Positions 8,858 through 15,960 of a stretch of 32,573 bases of DNA are shown in pieces. Positions within the stretch are counted from its first letter, which is position 1; every line of letters starts with the position of its first letter. A program made the position numbers and the translations under genes. The DNA is from Flavobacteriaceae bacterium. Its GTDB lineage: Bacteria; Bacteroidota; Bacteroidia; Flavobacteriales; Flavobacteriaceae. The notes under the pieces were generated by a model. The model saw only the letters and a program-made list of their open reading frames with translations. It did not search any database and was not told the DNA's origin. The stretch is taken from the NCBI GenBank assembly GCA_021648195.1, contig JAKITG010000004.1, positions 1 through 32,573 on the forward strand, written 5' to 3'.

Positions 8858-9634
8858 CTACAATTTCTTAATAAATTCTTTACATGCAAATTTAGGATCA
8901 TCCGTTTTCATGAAATTTTCTCCAATTAAAAAACCTTGAAATCCATATTTTTTTAGTTCTTGAATTGCTTCAACGGAACTAATTCCGCTTTCTGAAATTT
9001 TTATTTTCTCATCAGGAATTAATTTTGACAAACCTTTACTTGTTTCCAAGGAAACTTCAAATGTTTTTAAATTTCTATTATTAACACCTACCATATGGAC
9101 ATAGGTTAAATCAGCTTTTTTTAACTCATCTTCGTTATGAATTTCTAATAAAACTTCCAACCCAAATTTATTGGCTAGACTTGAAAATTGAATTATTTCA
9201 GCTTCACTTAAAATAGCTGAAATCAATAAAACGACATCTGCTCCAAAAGCTTTTGCTTCATAAATTTGATAAGAATCAATAATAAAATCCTTCCTTAAAA
9301 TGGATGTTTTAACCGTATTTCTAGCTTGTAATAAATCATCTAAAGCTCCTCCAAAATATTTAGTATCTGTTAAAACTGAAATTCCTGAAACGCCAGCTTC
9401 TTCATATCCTTTTACAACATCAATCACATTGCTATTTTGATTGATTATTTGTTTTGAAGGCGAGCGACGTTTAAACTCAGCAATAATCCCACTTCCTGAT
9501 TTTATACTTGCCACTAATGAATTCGTTTTACGTAAAAACATTGGCGATTGTTGTAAAAAATCAATCGGAATCACTTCCTTTTTTGCTGCAACCTCTTGTT
9601 GCTTATCTATTATAATTTTATCTAAAATATTCAT
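8858..9634 (-). CDS. trpC: Indole-3-glycerol phosphate synthase
   Basis: A 258-residue single-domain enzyme that closes the indole ring, converting CdRP to indole-3-glycerol phosphate with loss of CO2. Seen are AEFKRRSPSK (catalytic Lys in the beta1 region), VLTDTKYFGG, RKDFIIDSYQ, VGVNNRNLKTF and ISESGISS. It is separate from trpF, as usual in this group. The 308-bp gap to trpD holds a MITE-like element and a palindrome. Confidence 0.96.
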   Translation of the reverse strand: MNILDKIIIDKQQEVAAKKEVIPIDFLQQSPMFLRKTNSLVASIKSGSGIIAEFKRRSPSKQIINQNSNVIDVVKGYEEAGVSGISVLTDTKYFGGALDDLLQARNTVKTSILRKDFIIDSYQIYEAKAFGADVVLLISAILSEAEIIQFSSLANKFGLEVLLEIHNEDELKKADLTYVHMVGVNNRNLKTFEVSLETSKGLSKLIPDEKIKISESGISSVEAIQELKKYGFQGFLIGENFMKTDDPKFACKEFIKKL

Positions 9635-9665
9635 TCTTATTTTTGTAAAAAATATTCTCTTTTTT

Positions 9666-9881
9666 AAAATACTATTGTCCGATTAAAATTTACTTAAATG
9701 CTTCAAGCTATATCTAATACCAAATTAACCATAAAATAGATCAAATGTTTTTATAAAAGAGATACCTTGATTTTTTATTTTTTCCTATTCTCGTCTTTTT
9801 ACTGAAAATACTATTTTAAAACAACTGTTTATCAGTTCGTTTAAAACAATTTTTTCATCTTGTATCGGACAATACTATTTT
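9666..9881. mobile_element. MITE-like element E in the trpD-trpC gap (216 bp)
   Basis: Its ends are 18-bp inverted repeats with one mismatch: the left end runs AAAATACTATTGTCCGAT (9666-9683) and the right end is its complement at 9864-9881. A 14-bp direct repeat, TTAAAATTTACTTA, overlaps or follows each end (9683-9696 and 9881-9894). There is no ORF inside. Only one copy is in the window, so mobility is inferred from structure. Confidence 0.5.
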
Positions 9882-9911
9882 TAAAATTTACTTATATTTC
9901 ATTTATTAATA

Positions 9912-9938
9912 CCTACAAAGTTATAAAAACCTTGCAGG
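9912..9938. repeat. Degenerate palindrome before the trpD stop
   Basis: CCTACAAAGTTAT and AAAAACCTTGCAGG form an imperfect inverted repeat whose layout (CCT...AGgtttt/aaaacct...AGG) resembles the perfect palindrome at 172-204. It ends five bases from the trpD stop codon. Confidence 0.45.
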
Positions 9939-9942
9939 ATAA

Positions 9943-10935
9943 CTATTTATTTAACTCTTGTAATTTTTTAAATGTATTTAAGGCACTTTTACTTTCTAGA
10001 GCTTCTTTTGCCAAAAGAAAACCTTCGATATGGGATATTTTTTTTGAAACAGAAATTGCCAAACCAGCATTGGCACAAACTACATTATTTTGTGCTTCTG
10101 TACCTTTTCCATTTAAAATATCCATAAAAATTGATGCACTTGCTTCTACGGTTCTTCCTCCGTAAATATCTTTTTTATTTATGGTTTTGATTCCTAATTC
10201 ATCAGGACTAAAAATTTTATCTTCTTTATTGCTAATCATCTTTGTTTTACCCGTTAATGAAATTTCATCATAGCCTGCCAAATCATGTAAAATGGTATAA
10301 TTTCTATCCGTATTTTGATATAGATAGCCATACATTCTTGCCAATTCTAAATTAAAAACTCCTACAATTTGATTTTGAGGAAATGATGGGTTTACCATCG
10401 GTCCCAACATATTAAAAAATGTTTTCACCCCTAATTCTCTTCTAATTGGCGCTACATTTTTCATGGCAGGGTGAAACAACGGTGCGTGTAAAAAACAAAT
10501 CCCTACTTTATCAATGGCTTCTTCTAATTTACTTTCTTGATTTGTGAATTGGATTCCTAAAAACTCTAAAACATTTGATGATCCGCAAGAAGATGAAACT
10601 CCATAATTTCCATGTTTGGCTACTTTAACATTTGCTCCTGCTGTTACAAAAGAGGACAAAGTTGAAATATTAAAGGTGTCTTTTCCATCACCTCCAGTTC
10701 CACATAAATCAATAGTGTTGTATGCTGATAAATCTATCGGTAAACACAAATCTAACAATGCTTCTCTAAAGCCATCTAATTCTGCTACAGAAACACTTCG
10801 CATCATATAAACCGTTAAAAATGAAGCTATTTGACTATTATTATAATTTCCTTTTGAAATATTTACCAAAACATTTTTAGCCTCTTCTTTGGTAATTCTC
10901 TCATGATTTATTAATCTGTTTAGTATTTGTTTCAT
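9943..10935 (-). CDS. trpD: Anthranilate phosphoribosyltransferase
   Basis: A 330-residue enzyme that transfers phosphoribose from PRPP to anthranilate. The PRPP-binding GTGGDGKDTFNIS lies near residue 83, and KHGNYGVSSSCGS and NMLGPMVNP follow. Length and motifs are normal and it is not fused to trpG. It sits within the trp operon with 175 bp to trpG and 308 bp to trpC; both gaps hold palindromic repeats rather than genes. Confidence 0.96.
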   Translation of the reverse strand: MKQILNRLINHERITKEEAKNVLVNISKGNYNNSQIASFLTVYMMRSVSVAELDGFREALLDLCLPIDLSAYNTIDLCGTGGDGKDTFNISTLSSFVTAGANVKVAKHGNYGVSSSCGSSNVLEFLGIQFTNQESKLEEAIDKVGICFLHAPLFHPAMKNVAPIRRELGVKTFFNMLGPMVNPSFPQNQIVGVFNLELARMYGYLYQNTDRNYTILHDLAGYDEISLTGKTKMISNKEDKIFSPDELGIKTINKKDIYGGRTVEASASIFMDILNGKGTEAQNNVVCANAGLAISVSKKISHIEGFLLAKEALESKSALNTFKKLQELNK

Positions 10936-10969
10936 CTGTCTATAATATTTGTTAAACTGGTCACATGCT

Positions 10970-10986
10970 GCCTGCCCGCCGCAGGC
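10970..10986. repeat. GC-rich hairpin in the trpG-trpD gap
   Basis: GCCTGC-CCGCC-GCAGGC forms a 6-bp stem of almost pure G/C in AT-rich DNA. It resembles dispersed CCTGC/GCAGG palindromes of flavobacterial intergenic regions. There is no T-tract, so it is not a terminator. Confidence 0.5.
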
Positions 10987-11096
10987 TGGTTAATCATCTC
11001 CTTAGGTGAAAAAATTTTTAACATGCTCGCTTCATATTTTTAGTATTAAAAAGTGAGTAATTTAGTAATGAGTTAATTTTTCAAGGTATTTCAGTA

Positions 11097-11121
11097 CTCA
11101 ATACTAGTTTCTAATTTTTTA
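11097..11121. repeat. Repeat related to 6856-6880, overlapping the trpG stop
   Basis: The segment CTCAATACTAGTTTCTAATT and its continuation match CTCAATACTAACTTCTCATT at 6856 with few changes. It supplies the last codons and the TAG stop of trpG, so the present C-terminus (VKN) may have been set by the repeat. Confidence 0.45.
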
Positions 11122-11677
11122 CCCAATTCTCTAATATTTTTTTTCCTTGTGGGGTTAAAATTGATTCAGGATGATACTGTACTGCTCTCACATCAAGATT
11201 TTTATGCCTTAACGACATAATCTCTCCTTTTTTATCTATTGAAGTTATCATTAACTCTTCTGGAAGATTTTTAGAAACTACCCATGAATGATATCTTCCT
11301 ACTTCTATTTTTTTGGGAATTTCTTTATATAAAACCTCATCGTTATTTATCAATTCAATTTCTGTAGAAACTCCATGATAAACTTCACTTAAATTTTCAA
11401 TTTCTCCTCCAAAAACCTCAGCGATAGCTTGTTGACCTAGACAAATACCCAAAATACTTTTGGTGGTTGCATATTGTTTTATAATTGGTTTTAACAAACC
11501 TGCTTCATCGGGAATTCCTGGTCCAGGAGAAAGTAATATTTTATCATAAGCTTCTACTTCATCTAAAGTTAATTTATCGTTTCGTTTTACCGTTACATCA
11601 CAAATTAAATCATGCAAATAATGCACTAAATTATAAGTGAAAGAATCGTAATTATCTATAACTAATATTTTTTTCAT
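11111..11677 (-). CDS. trpG: Anthranilate synthase glutamine amidotransferase component
   Basis: A 188-residue class I amidotransferase that releases ammonia from glutamine for TrpE. Visible are LSPGPGIPDEAG (oxyanion region), the nucleophile Cys in GICLGQQAIAE near residue 79 and His-Glu in YHPESI near 168-172. Because only this one is seen, it might also serve 4-amino-4-deoxychorismate synthase, as in some bacteria; the trp context makes the anthranilate role the main one. It is 166 bp downstream of trpE; that gap holds a short CCCTTT/AAAGGG hairpin near 11690. Confidence 0.95.
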   Translation of the reverse strand: MKKILVIDNYDSFTYNLVHYLHDLICDVTVKRNDKLTLDEVEAYDKILLSPGPGIPDEAGLLKPIIKQYATTKSILGICLGQQAIAEVFGGEIENLSEVYHGVSTEIELINNDEVLYKEIPKKIEVGRYHSWVVSKNLPEELMITSIDKKGEIMSLRHKNLDVRAVQYHPESILTPQGKKILENWVKN

Positions 11678-11843
11678 TATTATTCTTAACCCTTTTCAAA
11701 GGAAAGGGAATTTTTATTTATATTACTTCTGTTAAATCAGAAATCTTACTGTTTATAATTCTTAGTTTTATTTTTTATCTGAATTTCTCACTCCTAATCC
11801 TGCTAAAACTAACCCATAACAAGCTTCTTAAAAGGAGAATTTA

Positions 11844-13241
11844 CTATATTTTTTCTGCCAACTCTAAAGCTGTTTTTAAGGCTCTTAATTTATTATACAC
11901 TTCTTGCAATTCATTTTCGGCAGTAGATTTGGCTACAATACCTGCTCCTGCCTGATAAAATAATCGATGATTTTTACTTAAAAAAGATCGAATAATAATT
12001 GCATGATTAAAATTACCTTCAAAATCCATAAATCCAATAGCACCTCCATAAAAAGCTCTATTTGTTGTTTCATATTTTTCTATCAACTGCATGGCTTTAT
12101 GTTTGGGTGCTCCAGATAAAGTTCCTGCAGGGAAAGTATCGGCAACAATTTGAAATGTGATAGCATCTTTATATTTCTTACCAACAACTTTAGATACCAA
12201 ATGAATTACATGCGAAAAAAACTGAATTTCTTTATAATTTTCAATTTGAACATCATATCCATTTCTGCTCAAATCATTTCTAGCCAAATCTACCAACATT
12301 ACATGTTCGGCATTTTCTTTTTCATCATTTGTAAGTAATTTTGCAACTTCTAAATCTTTTTCATCATTTCCTGTACGCTTAAAAGTACCTGCTATAGGAT
12401 GAATTTCAGCCTTACCTTTATTAACTACTAATTGAGCTTCGGGAGAAGAACCAAAAATTTTGAAATTTCCATAATCAAAATAAAATAAATATGGTGACGG
12501 GTTTATTGACCGTAAGGCTCTATATACATTAAATTCGTCTCCTTTAAATCCTTGAGAAAATCGTCGCGATAAAACCAATTGAAAAACATCTCCTCTAAAA
12601 CAATGTTTTTTTCCTAATTCAACAAACTCTTTAAACTCTTGATCTGTTAAGTTAGAAGCTTCATCTGTACAATTGGAATAAGAATAAGATGCAAAATTTT
12701 TATTCTCAATTAGTTGAATAATTTCATCAATATTACTTTCATTCTCATAACAATGGGAAAAAATATGTGCTTCGTTTTTAAAATGATTTATTGCAATAAT
12801 ATTTTGATAAACGGCATAATAAATATCTGGAATTTCAACATCATTTTCCTTTTTTCGAATTGAGACATCTTCAAAATATTGTACTGCATCATAATTTATA
12901 TAACCAAACAAGCCATTATTAATAAATTTGAAATCTTGATTTTCTGTATCAAATTTCTGACTAAAATCATGAATAACTTTAGGAATACTGGTTTCACTTG
13001 TTATTTCGGTTTTTTTATTCTTCCCATCAGGAAATGACTCTAATATTTTACCAGTATTTATTGTAATACTAGCAATAGGGTTACAACAGATATATGAAAA
13101 ACTGTTTTCATTTCCATGATAATCAGAACTTTCTAACAGAATGCTATTAGGGTATTTATCTCTAATTTTTAAGTAAATACTAACGGGTGTTATTGTATCT
13201 GCTAGTATTTTTTTAGAATATGTTTTTAATTTATAATTCAT
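11844..13241 (-). CDS. trpE: Anthranilate synthase component I
   Basis: A 465-residue chorismate-utilising enzyme that makes anthranilate from chorismate with ammonia from TrpG. The N-terminal LLESSDYHGNENSFSYI contains the LLES motif that binds tryptophan for feedback inhibition. The catalytic part shows SSPEAQLVV, HPIAGTFKRTG, LVDLARNDLSRNG, FPAGTLSGAPKHKAM and YQAGAGIVAKS. It is the first enzyme gene of the operon. Upstream lie a terminator-antiterminator leader and the Trp-rich peptide trpL, so expression is likely set by attenuation plus feedback on the enzyme. Confidence 0.96.
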   Translation of the reverse strand: MNYKLKTYSKKILADTITPVSIYLKIRDKYPNSILLESSDYHGNENSFSYICCNPIASITINTGKILESFPDGKNKKTEITSETSIPKVIHDFSQKFDTENQDFKFINNGLFGYINYDAVQYFEDVSIRKKENDVEIPDIYYAVYQNIIAINHFKNEAHIFSHCYENESNIDEIIQLIENKNFASYSYSNCTDEASNLTDQEFKEFVELGKKHCFRGDVFQLVLSRRFSQGFKGDEFNVYRALRSINPSPYLFYFDYGNFKIFGSSPEAQLVVNKGKAEIHPIAGTFKRTGNDEKDLEVAKLLTNDEKENAEHVMLVDLARNDLSRNGYDVQIENYKEIQFFSHVIHLVSKVVGKKYKDAITFQIVADTFPAGTLSGAPKHKAMQLIEKYETTNRAFYGGAIGFMDFEGNFNHAIIIRSFLSKNHRLFYQAGAGIVAKSTAENELQEVYNKLRALKTALELAEKI

Positions 13242-13281
13242 TTTTATTCCAAATTTAATTCAGTAACGTTTGCTTTATGAG

Positions 13282-13303
13282 ATGCTGAAATAGAATTCAG
13301 CAT
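13282..13303. other. Small hairpin between attenuator and trpE
   Basis: Perfect 8-bp arms ATGCTGAA and TTCAGCAT enclose six bases. It follows the attenuator terminator in the trp mRNA, with no T-tract. It might stabilise the 5' end of readthrough mRNA; no function is shown. Confidence 0.4.
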
Positions 13304-13308
13304 AAACT

Positions 13309-13339
13309 AAAAAAGGCTTGTCGTGAAGACAAGCCTTTT
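13309..13339 (-). terminator. trp attenuator (intrinsic terminator, 3:4 hairpin)
   Basis: Read on the minus strand, 12-bp perfect arms (AAAAGGCTTGTC and GACAAGCCTTTT) around a 5-nt loop are followed directly by a T6 run (13309-13314, shared with the stem). It lies 27 nt after the trpL stop and 67 nt before trpE. The loop and upper stem contain CTTCAC, which is complementary to GTGAAG at the end of trpL (13364-13369), giving a competing antiterminator. Confidence 0.88.
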
Positions 13340-13388
13340 GATATTATAATATACAAGGTACTACTTCACAAATTTATTTTTTGTAAAG
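13321..13388 (-). promoter_or_regulatory. trp leader: alternative pairings (pause hairpin and antiterminator)
   Basis: Three mutually exclusive helices can be drawn. Helix 1:2 pairs CTTTAC (13383-13388, just after the Trp codons) with GTGAAG (13364-13369). Helix 2:3 pairs TTGTGAAG (13364-13371, spanning the trpL stop) with CTTCACGA (13321-13328), eight pairs including one G-U, helped by CCTT/AAGG. Helix 3:4 is the terminator. A ribosome stalled at the Trp codons would cover strand 1 and free strand 2 to form the antiterminator; one reaching the stop would cover strand 2 and allow termination. Confidence 0.75.
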
Positions 13389-13422
13389 ACCACCACCAAG
13401 TATTTAATTTTTGTATTTTCAT
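13366..13422 (-). CDS. trpL: trp operon leader peptide (18 aa, three consecutive Trp)
   Basis: ATG to TGA encodes MKIQKLNTWWWSLQKINL. Three consecutive TGG codons are very unlikely by chance in AT-rich non-coding DNA, and they are followed at the correct distance by an attenuator terminator and trpE. The ATG lies only about 12 bp after the -7 box, so the transcript has almost no 5' untranslated region. The peptide itself probably has no function; its translation senses charged tRNA-Trp. Confidence 0.88.
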   Translation of the reverse strand: MKIQKLNTWWWSLQKINL

Positions 13423-13433
13423 ATTTATGTCAG

Positions 13434-13463
13434 CAAATTTATAAAAAAAAATTAATTATCAAA
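13434..13463 (-). promoter_or_regulatory. trp operon promoter (TTTG-N18-TAAATTTG)
   Basis: On the minus strand a -33 TTTG (13460-13463) and -7 TAAATTTG (13434-13441) are 18 bp apart and match the Bacteroidota housekeeping promoter. The start site would fall near 13428, about six bases before the trpL ATG. Confidence 0.75.
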
Positions 13464-13529
13464 GTAATTTTGCATTATTTATAAAAAAATTGACTTTTTG
13501 ATAAAATTATTAATCTCTTTTAAATATTC

Positions 13530-14555
13530 TTACGGAACCAATTGTACTTCTTTCCAAGCTGTTCCATTATGAAAATATAACTTATTATCTGTTCCAACAT
13601 ACAAATCGCCTAAAGCTCCAGAAGGTGCTGTAGCTTGTGCTTCTAAACGCATCACTCCATTAATATGCACTTTTTGTTGAGGTGAAGTTGTACCAATACC
13701 AATATTTCCGTTAAAATAAGAATCGGCATCAGAAAGAGAATAAATTGAAAAATTTTCAGATGTCCCTTTATTAAAAGACCCGTCAATATATATTGCATAA
13801 CTATTCGCTACAGTTCCAGTACCTAAATATTGAAAAACCAACCCATTTACCTCACCTATAGTTCCATCATTTCTAACAACACTTCTAAATCCAGCACCAT
13901 AATTTAAAGTTCCTGAATTATTTAACTCAGACCATACTCCAGCACCCTCGGCTACAGTTCCAATATTAACTAATTCTGAATAGCTACTCATAGCATTATT
14001 AAGAGTTCCTCCAACATTTGAGTTTTCAGCAAAACTTACCGTTCCGATGGCATAATCAATAGTTGCACTGCTACTATTTTTAGCAAATGCAGCCAATGCA
14101 TAGGTAGAAACATTCGTGCCTGTACCTTCATAAGTTGCATTTATTCTAGTTGCAGTATTTGCCCCATCAGTATCTTTTATACTTTCTACATATAATTTAT
14201 GTGCGCCAGTAGAGAAATTATCTCTTCCAATTCCAACACTACCGTTATAATAGGCAATATTAGAACTTGCTCCATCCACAAACTTTCCTGTTCCACCACC
14301 AGCTTCAACCCAACTAGTATCATTATAGTTCCAAACAGATTTTGTTTCTGTATCATAAACCTGTAAGCCCATTGCTGGACTGACAATAGCAGTTCTTTGA
14401 GCTGTAGTCATTCTTGGCATTAAAAAGCCTTTATCTGTGGCAGTAATATCTAATGCAGCAGATGCATCTGGTGATGTTGTACCAATCCCTACTTGTGCAA
14501 AACTCACACTTGATATGATAAACATTAAAGAAAAGAATTGTATTTTTTTATTCAT
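13530..14555 (-). CDS. Secreted flavobacterial surface protein, GIGTTSP type
   Basis: A 341-residue exported protein with a signal peptide over about residues 1-20. The mature N-terminus VGIGTTSPDASAALDITATDK leads into KGFLMPRMTTAQRTAI and a VYDTETKSVWNYNDTSW segment. A Gly/Ser/Asn/Thr-rich middle (about 100-260) follows, then a second IGIGTTSPQQKVHI and a C-terminal LYVGTDNKLYFHNGTAWKEV. This arrangement recurs in Bacteroidota extracellular proteins and looks like phage tail-fibre-type repeats; function is not established. There is no type IX sorting domain on it. It lies 14 bp after the sorting-domain gene and is probably cotranscribed with it. Confidence 0.8.
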   Translation of the reverse strand: MNKKIQFFSLMFIISSVSFAQVGIGTTSPDASAALDITATDKGFLMPRMTTAQRTAIVSPAMGLQVYDTETKSVWNYNDTSWVEAGGGTGKFVDGASSNIAYYNGSVGIGRDNFSTGAHKLYVESIKDTDGANTATRINATYEGTGTNVSTYALAAFAKNSSSATIDYAIGTVSFAENSNVGGTLNNAMSSYSELVNIGTVAEGAGVWSELNNSGTLNYGAGFRSVVRNDGTIGEVNGLVFQYLGTGTVANSYAIYIDGSFNKGTSENFSIYSLSDADSYFNGNIGIGTTSPQQKVHINGVMRLEAQATAPSGALGDLYVGTDNKLYFHNGTAWKEVQLVP

Positions 14556-14569
14556 AACTATATTAATTT

Positions 14570-15523
14570 TTATTCTATTATTATTTTTTTAACGCCTTGT
14601 TTTCCTTCGTGGCTAAATTTCAATAAATAAACTCCACTTGGTAAATTTGGTTTTTGTAATGTTCCTATTCCATTTTGAATAGATACATTTTGATACAAAC
14701 GTAATTGCCTACCTCTTAGGTCATAAAGTGAAATTTCTAAATTATTTAAATTATTTTCTGATCTGAATTGAATATTATTTTTGCCTGATTTTATAGGGTT
14801 AGAAAGAATACTTATTCCATTAAACAAAAACAAATCATTTACTGTTAAAAGTATTTGATGGTCTATTCCAAAGGTGAATTGAGAAAACCCATTTAAAGCA
14901 ACTTCATTACTTGCATCACTAGTAGTATTCCCTGTTAAAAGATCTCCAGAAACAATATTTGTTCCTACTGCACTTACTAAATTCCATGTACCATTATCGT
15001 TACCAACAATAGCAATAGAATTTAACGCTCCACCATTATCATTCACCAAAGAAGTAATACCACTTGCATTGTTCCATGGTAAAGTTATTATTGCATTTCC
15101 AGTAAGTTTCCAGTATTCTACATTAGAAACTGCATCTACACCTGCTCCATTTGATCCATTGGTTGGTGTGGCATTAAAATACGATCCAACAATGTTTCCT
15201 GTATGATTTGCAAAAACTGGAGCATATACACCATTGTTTCCAACAGGTAATTTTGTTTCTCCATTTCCGTATGCGGTAACTTCTCCATCTACATATTCTT
15301 GTGCAAATCCCCAATCACTACCTGCTTCTACAGAAAATTTTCCAGAAGTATTTACTGTAACTACTGTATTGCTTGTAGTGAAATCTGTATTGCTTTTCAG
15401 GTAAAATTCTGAACTAGCACCTATATATAAGTCTTGAGAAAATGTGTTTTGAACTAAAAGAAAGAAAATAAGAAGAAGAAAGCTTAATTTAATTCCTTTA
15501 AAAATGTGTAAAATTTTTGTCAT
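14570..15523 (-). CDS. Secreted protein with type IX secretion C-terminal sorting domain
   Basis: A 317-residue protein with signal peptide over about residues 1-29. A beta-rich middle (about 30-235) full of Asn, Thr and Gly follows, and the end is a type A sorting domain (about 240-317): ISLYDLRGRQL, then LPSGVYLLKF and a C-terminal KKIIIE. Type IX cargo is moved across the outer membrane by the Por/Spr machinery and often anchored at the surface. Together with the next gene it may form a surface or gliding/adhesion unit; that is inference. A -7-like TAAATTTG sits at 15540-15547, about 17 bp upstream, without a clear -33 element. Confidence 0.88.
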   Translation of the reverse strand: MTKILHIFKGIKLSFLLLIFFLLVQNTFSQDLYIGASSEFYLKSNTDFTTSNTVVTVNTSGKFSVEAGSDWGFAQEYVDGEVTAYGNGETKLPVGNNGVYAPVFANHTGNIVGSYFNATPTNGSNGAGVDAVSNVEYWKLTGNAIITLPWNNASGITSLVNDNGGALNSIAIVGNDNGTWNLVSAVGTNIVSGDLLTGNTTSDASNEVALNGFSQFTFGIDHQILLTVNDLFLFNGISILSNPIKSGKNNIQFRSENNLNNLEISLYDLRGRQLRLYQNVSIQNGIGTLQKPNLPSGVYLLKFSHEGKQGVKKIIIE

Positions 15524-15584
15524 ATTTCTTAATTTTTATCAAATTTATAAAAATATTTAATACTTTGATTCTTTTAGCCTACTT

Positions 15585-15842
15585 TTATTTGTATTTGATT
15601 TTAAAATAAATAAGTATTGCTGACAAAAAAGCTGTAACACTATTTGCTAAAATCATGGCTAAGCTATCAATATAGAAACCATAATACAACCAAGCTATAA
15701 CGCCTATAAAAAATAATGAAAACATACTTAAAGAAAGGTTTTCTGCTGATTTTTCTTTCCATGTTTTATATACTTGAGGTACAAATGAAGATGTTGTTAA
15801 TACTCCTGCCAACAAACCTACAATTTCGATGTTAAATATCAT
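15585..15842 (-). CDS. SemiSWEET sugar transporter (PQ-loop family)
   Basis: Starting at this Met the protein has 85 residues, the usual size of a SemiSWEET, a three-helix unit that dimerises to move sugars across the inner membrane. Helix 1 (about 5-25) contains the PQ motif in SSFVPQVYKTWKEKSAENLS. Helices 2 and 3 cover about 36-55 and 60-80. A longer in-frame start at 15941 would add 33 residues of non-membrane sequence (MCLLVESTNC...) unlike the family. A promoter-like TTTG-N17-TATTTTCG at 15863-15891 lies inside that extension, which supports the short form. Confidence 0.85.
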   Translation of the reverse strand: MIFNIEIVGLLAGVLTTSSFVPQVYKTWKEKSAENLSLSMFSLFFIGVIAWLYYGFYIDSLAMILANSVTAFLSAILIYFKIKYK

Positions 15843-15862
15843 ATTTGTAATTTTTTCAGGCG

Positions 15863-15891
15863 CGAAAATACGACCTTTTTTCAATTGCAAA
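15863..15891 (-). promoter_or_regulatory. Possible SemiSWEET promoter
   Basis: TTTG (15888-15891), 17 bp and TATTTTCG (15863-15870) are close to the TTTG/TAnnTTTG consensus with one mismatch. It lies about 20 bp before the chosen start. Confidence 0.5.
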
Positions 15892-15960
15892 CGAAAAAAT
15901 AAATAAATATTACAATTGGTAGATTCAACTAACAAACACAACTTTTAGATTTTCAATTAA

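Noticed and set aside
15843-15941. Upstream ATG extending the SemiSWEET gene by 33 residues
   Set aside because: The extra residues are unlike the family, and a promoter-like sequence lies inside the extension.
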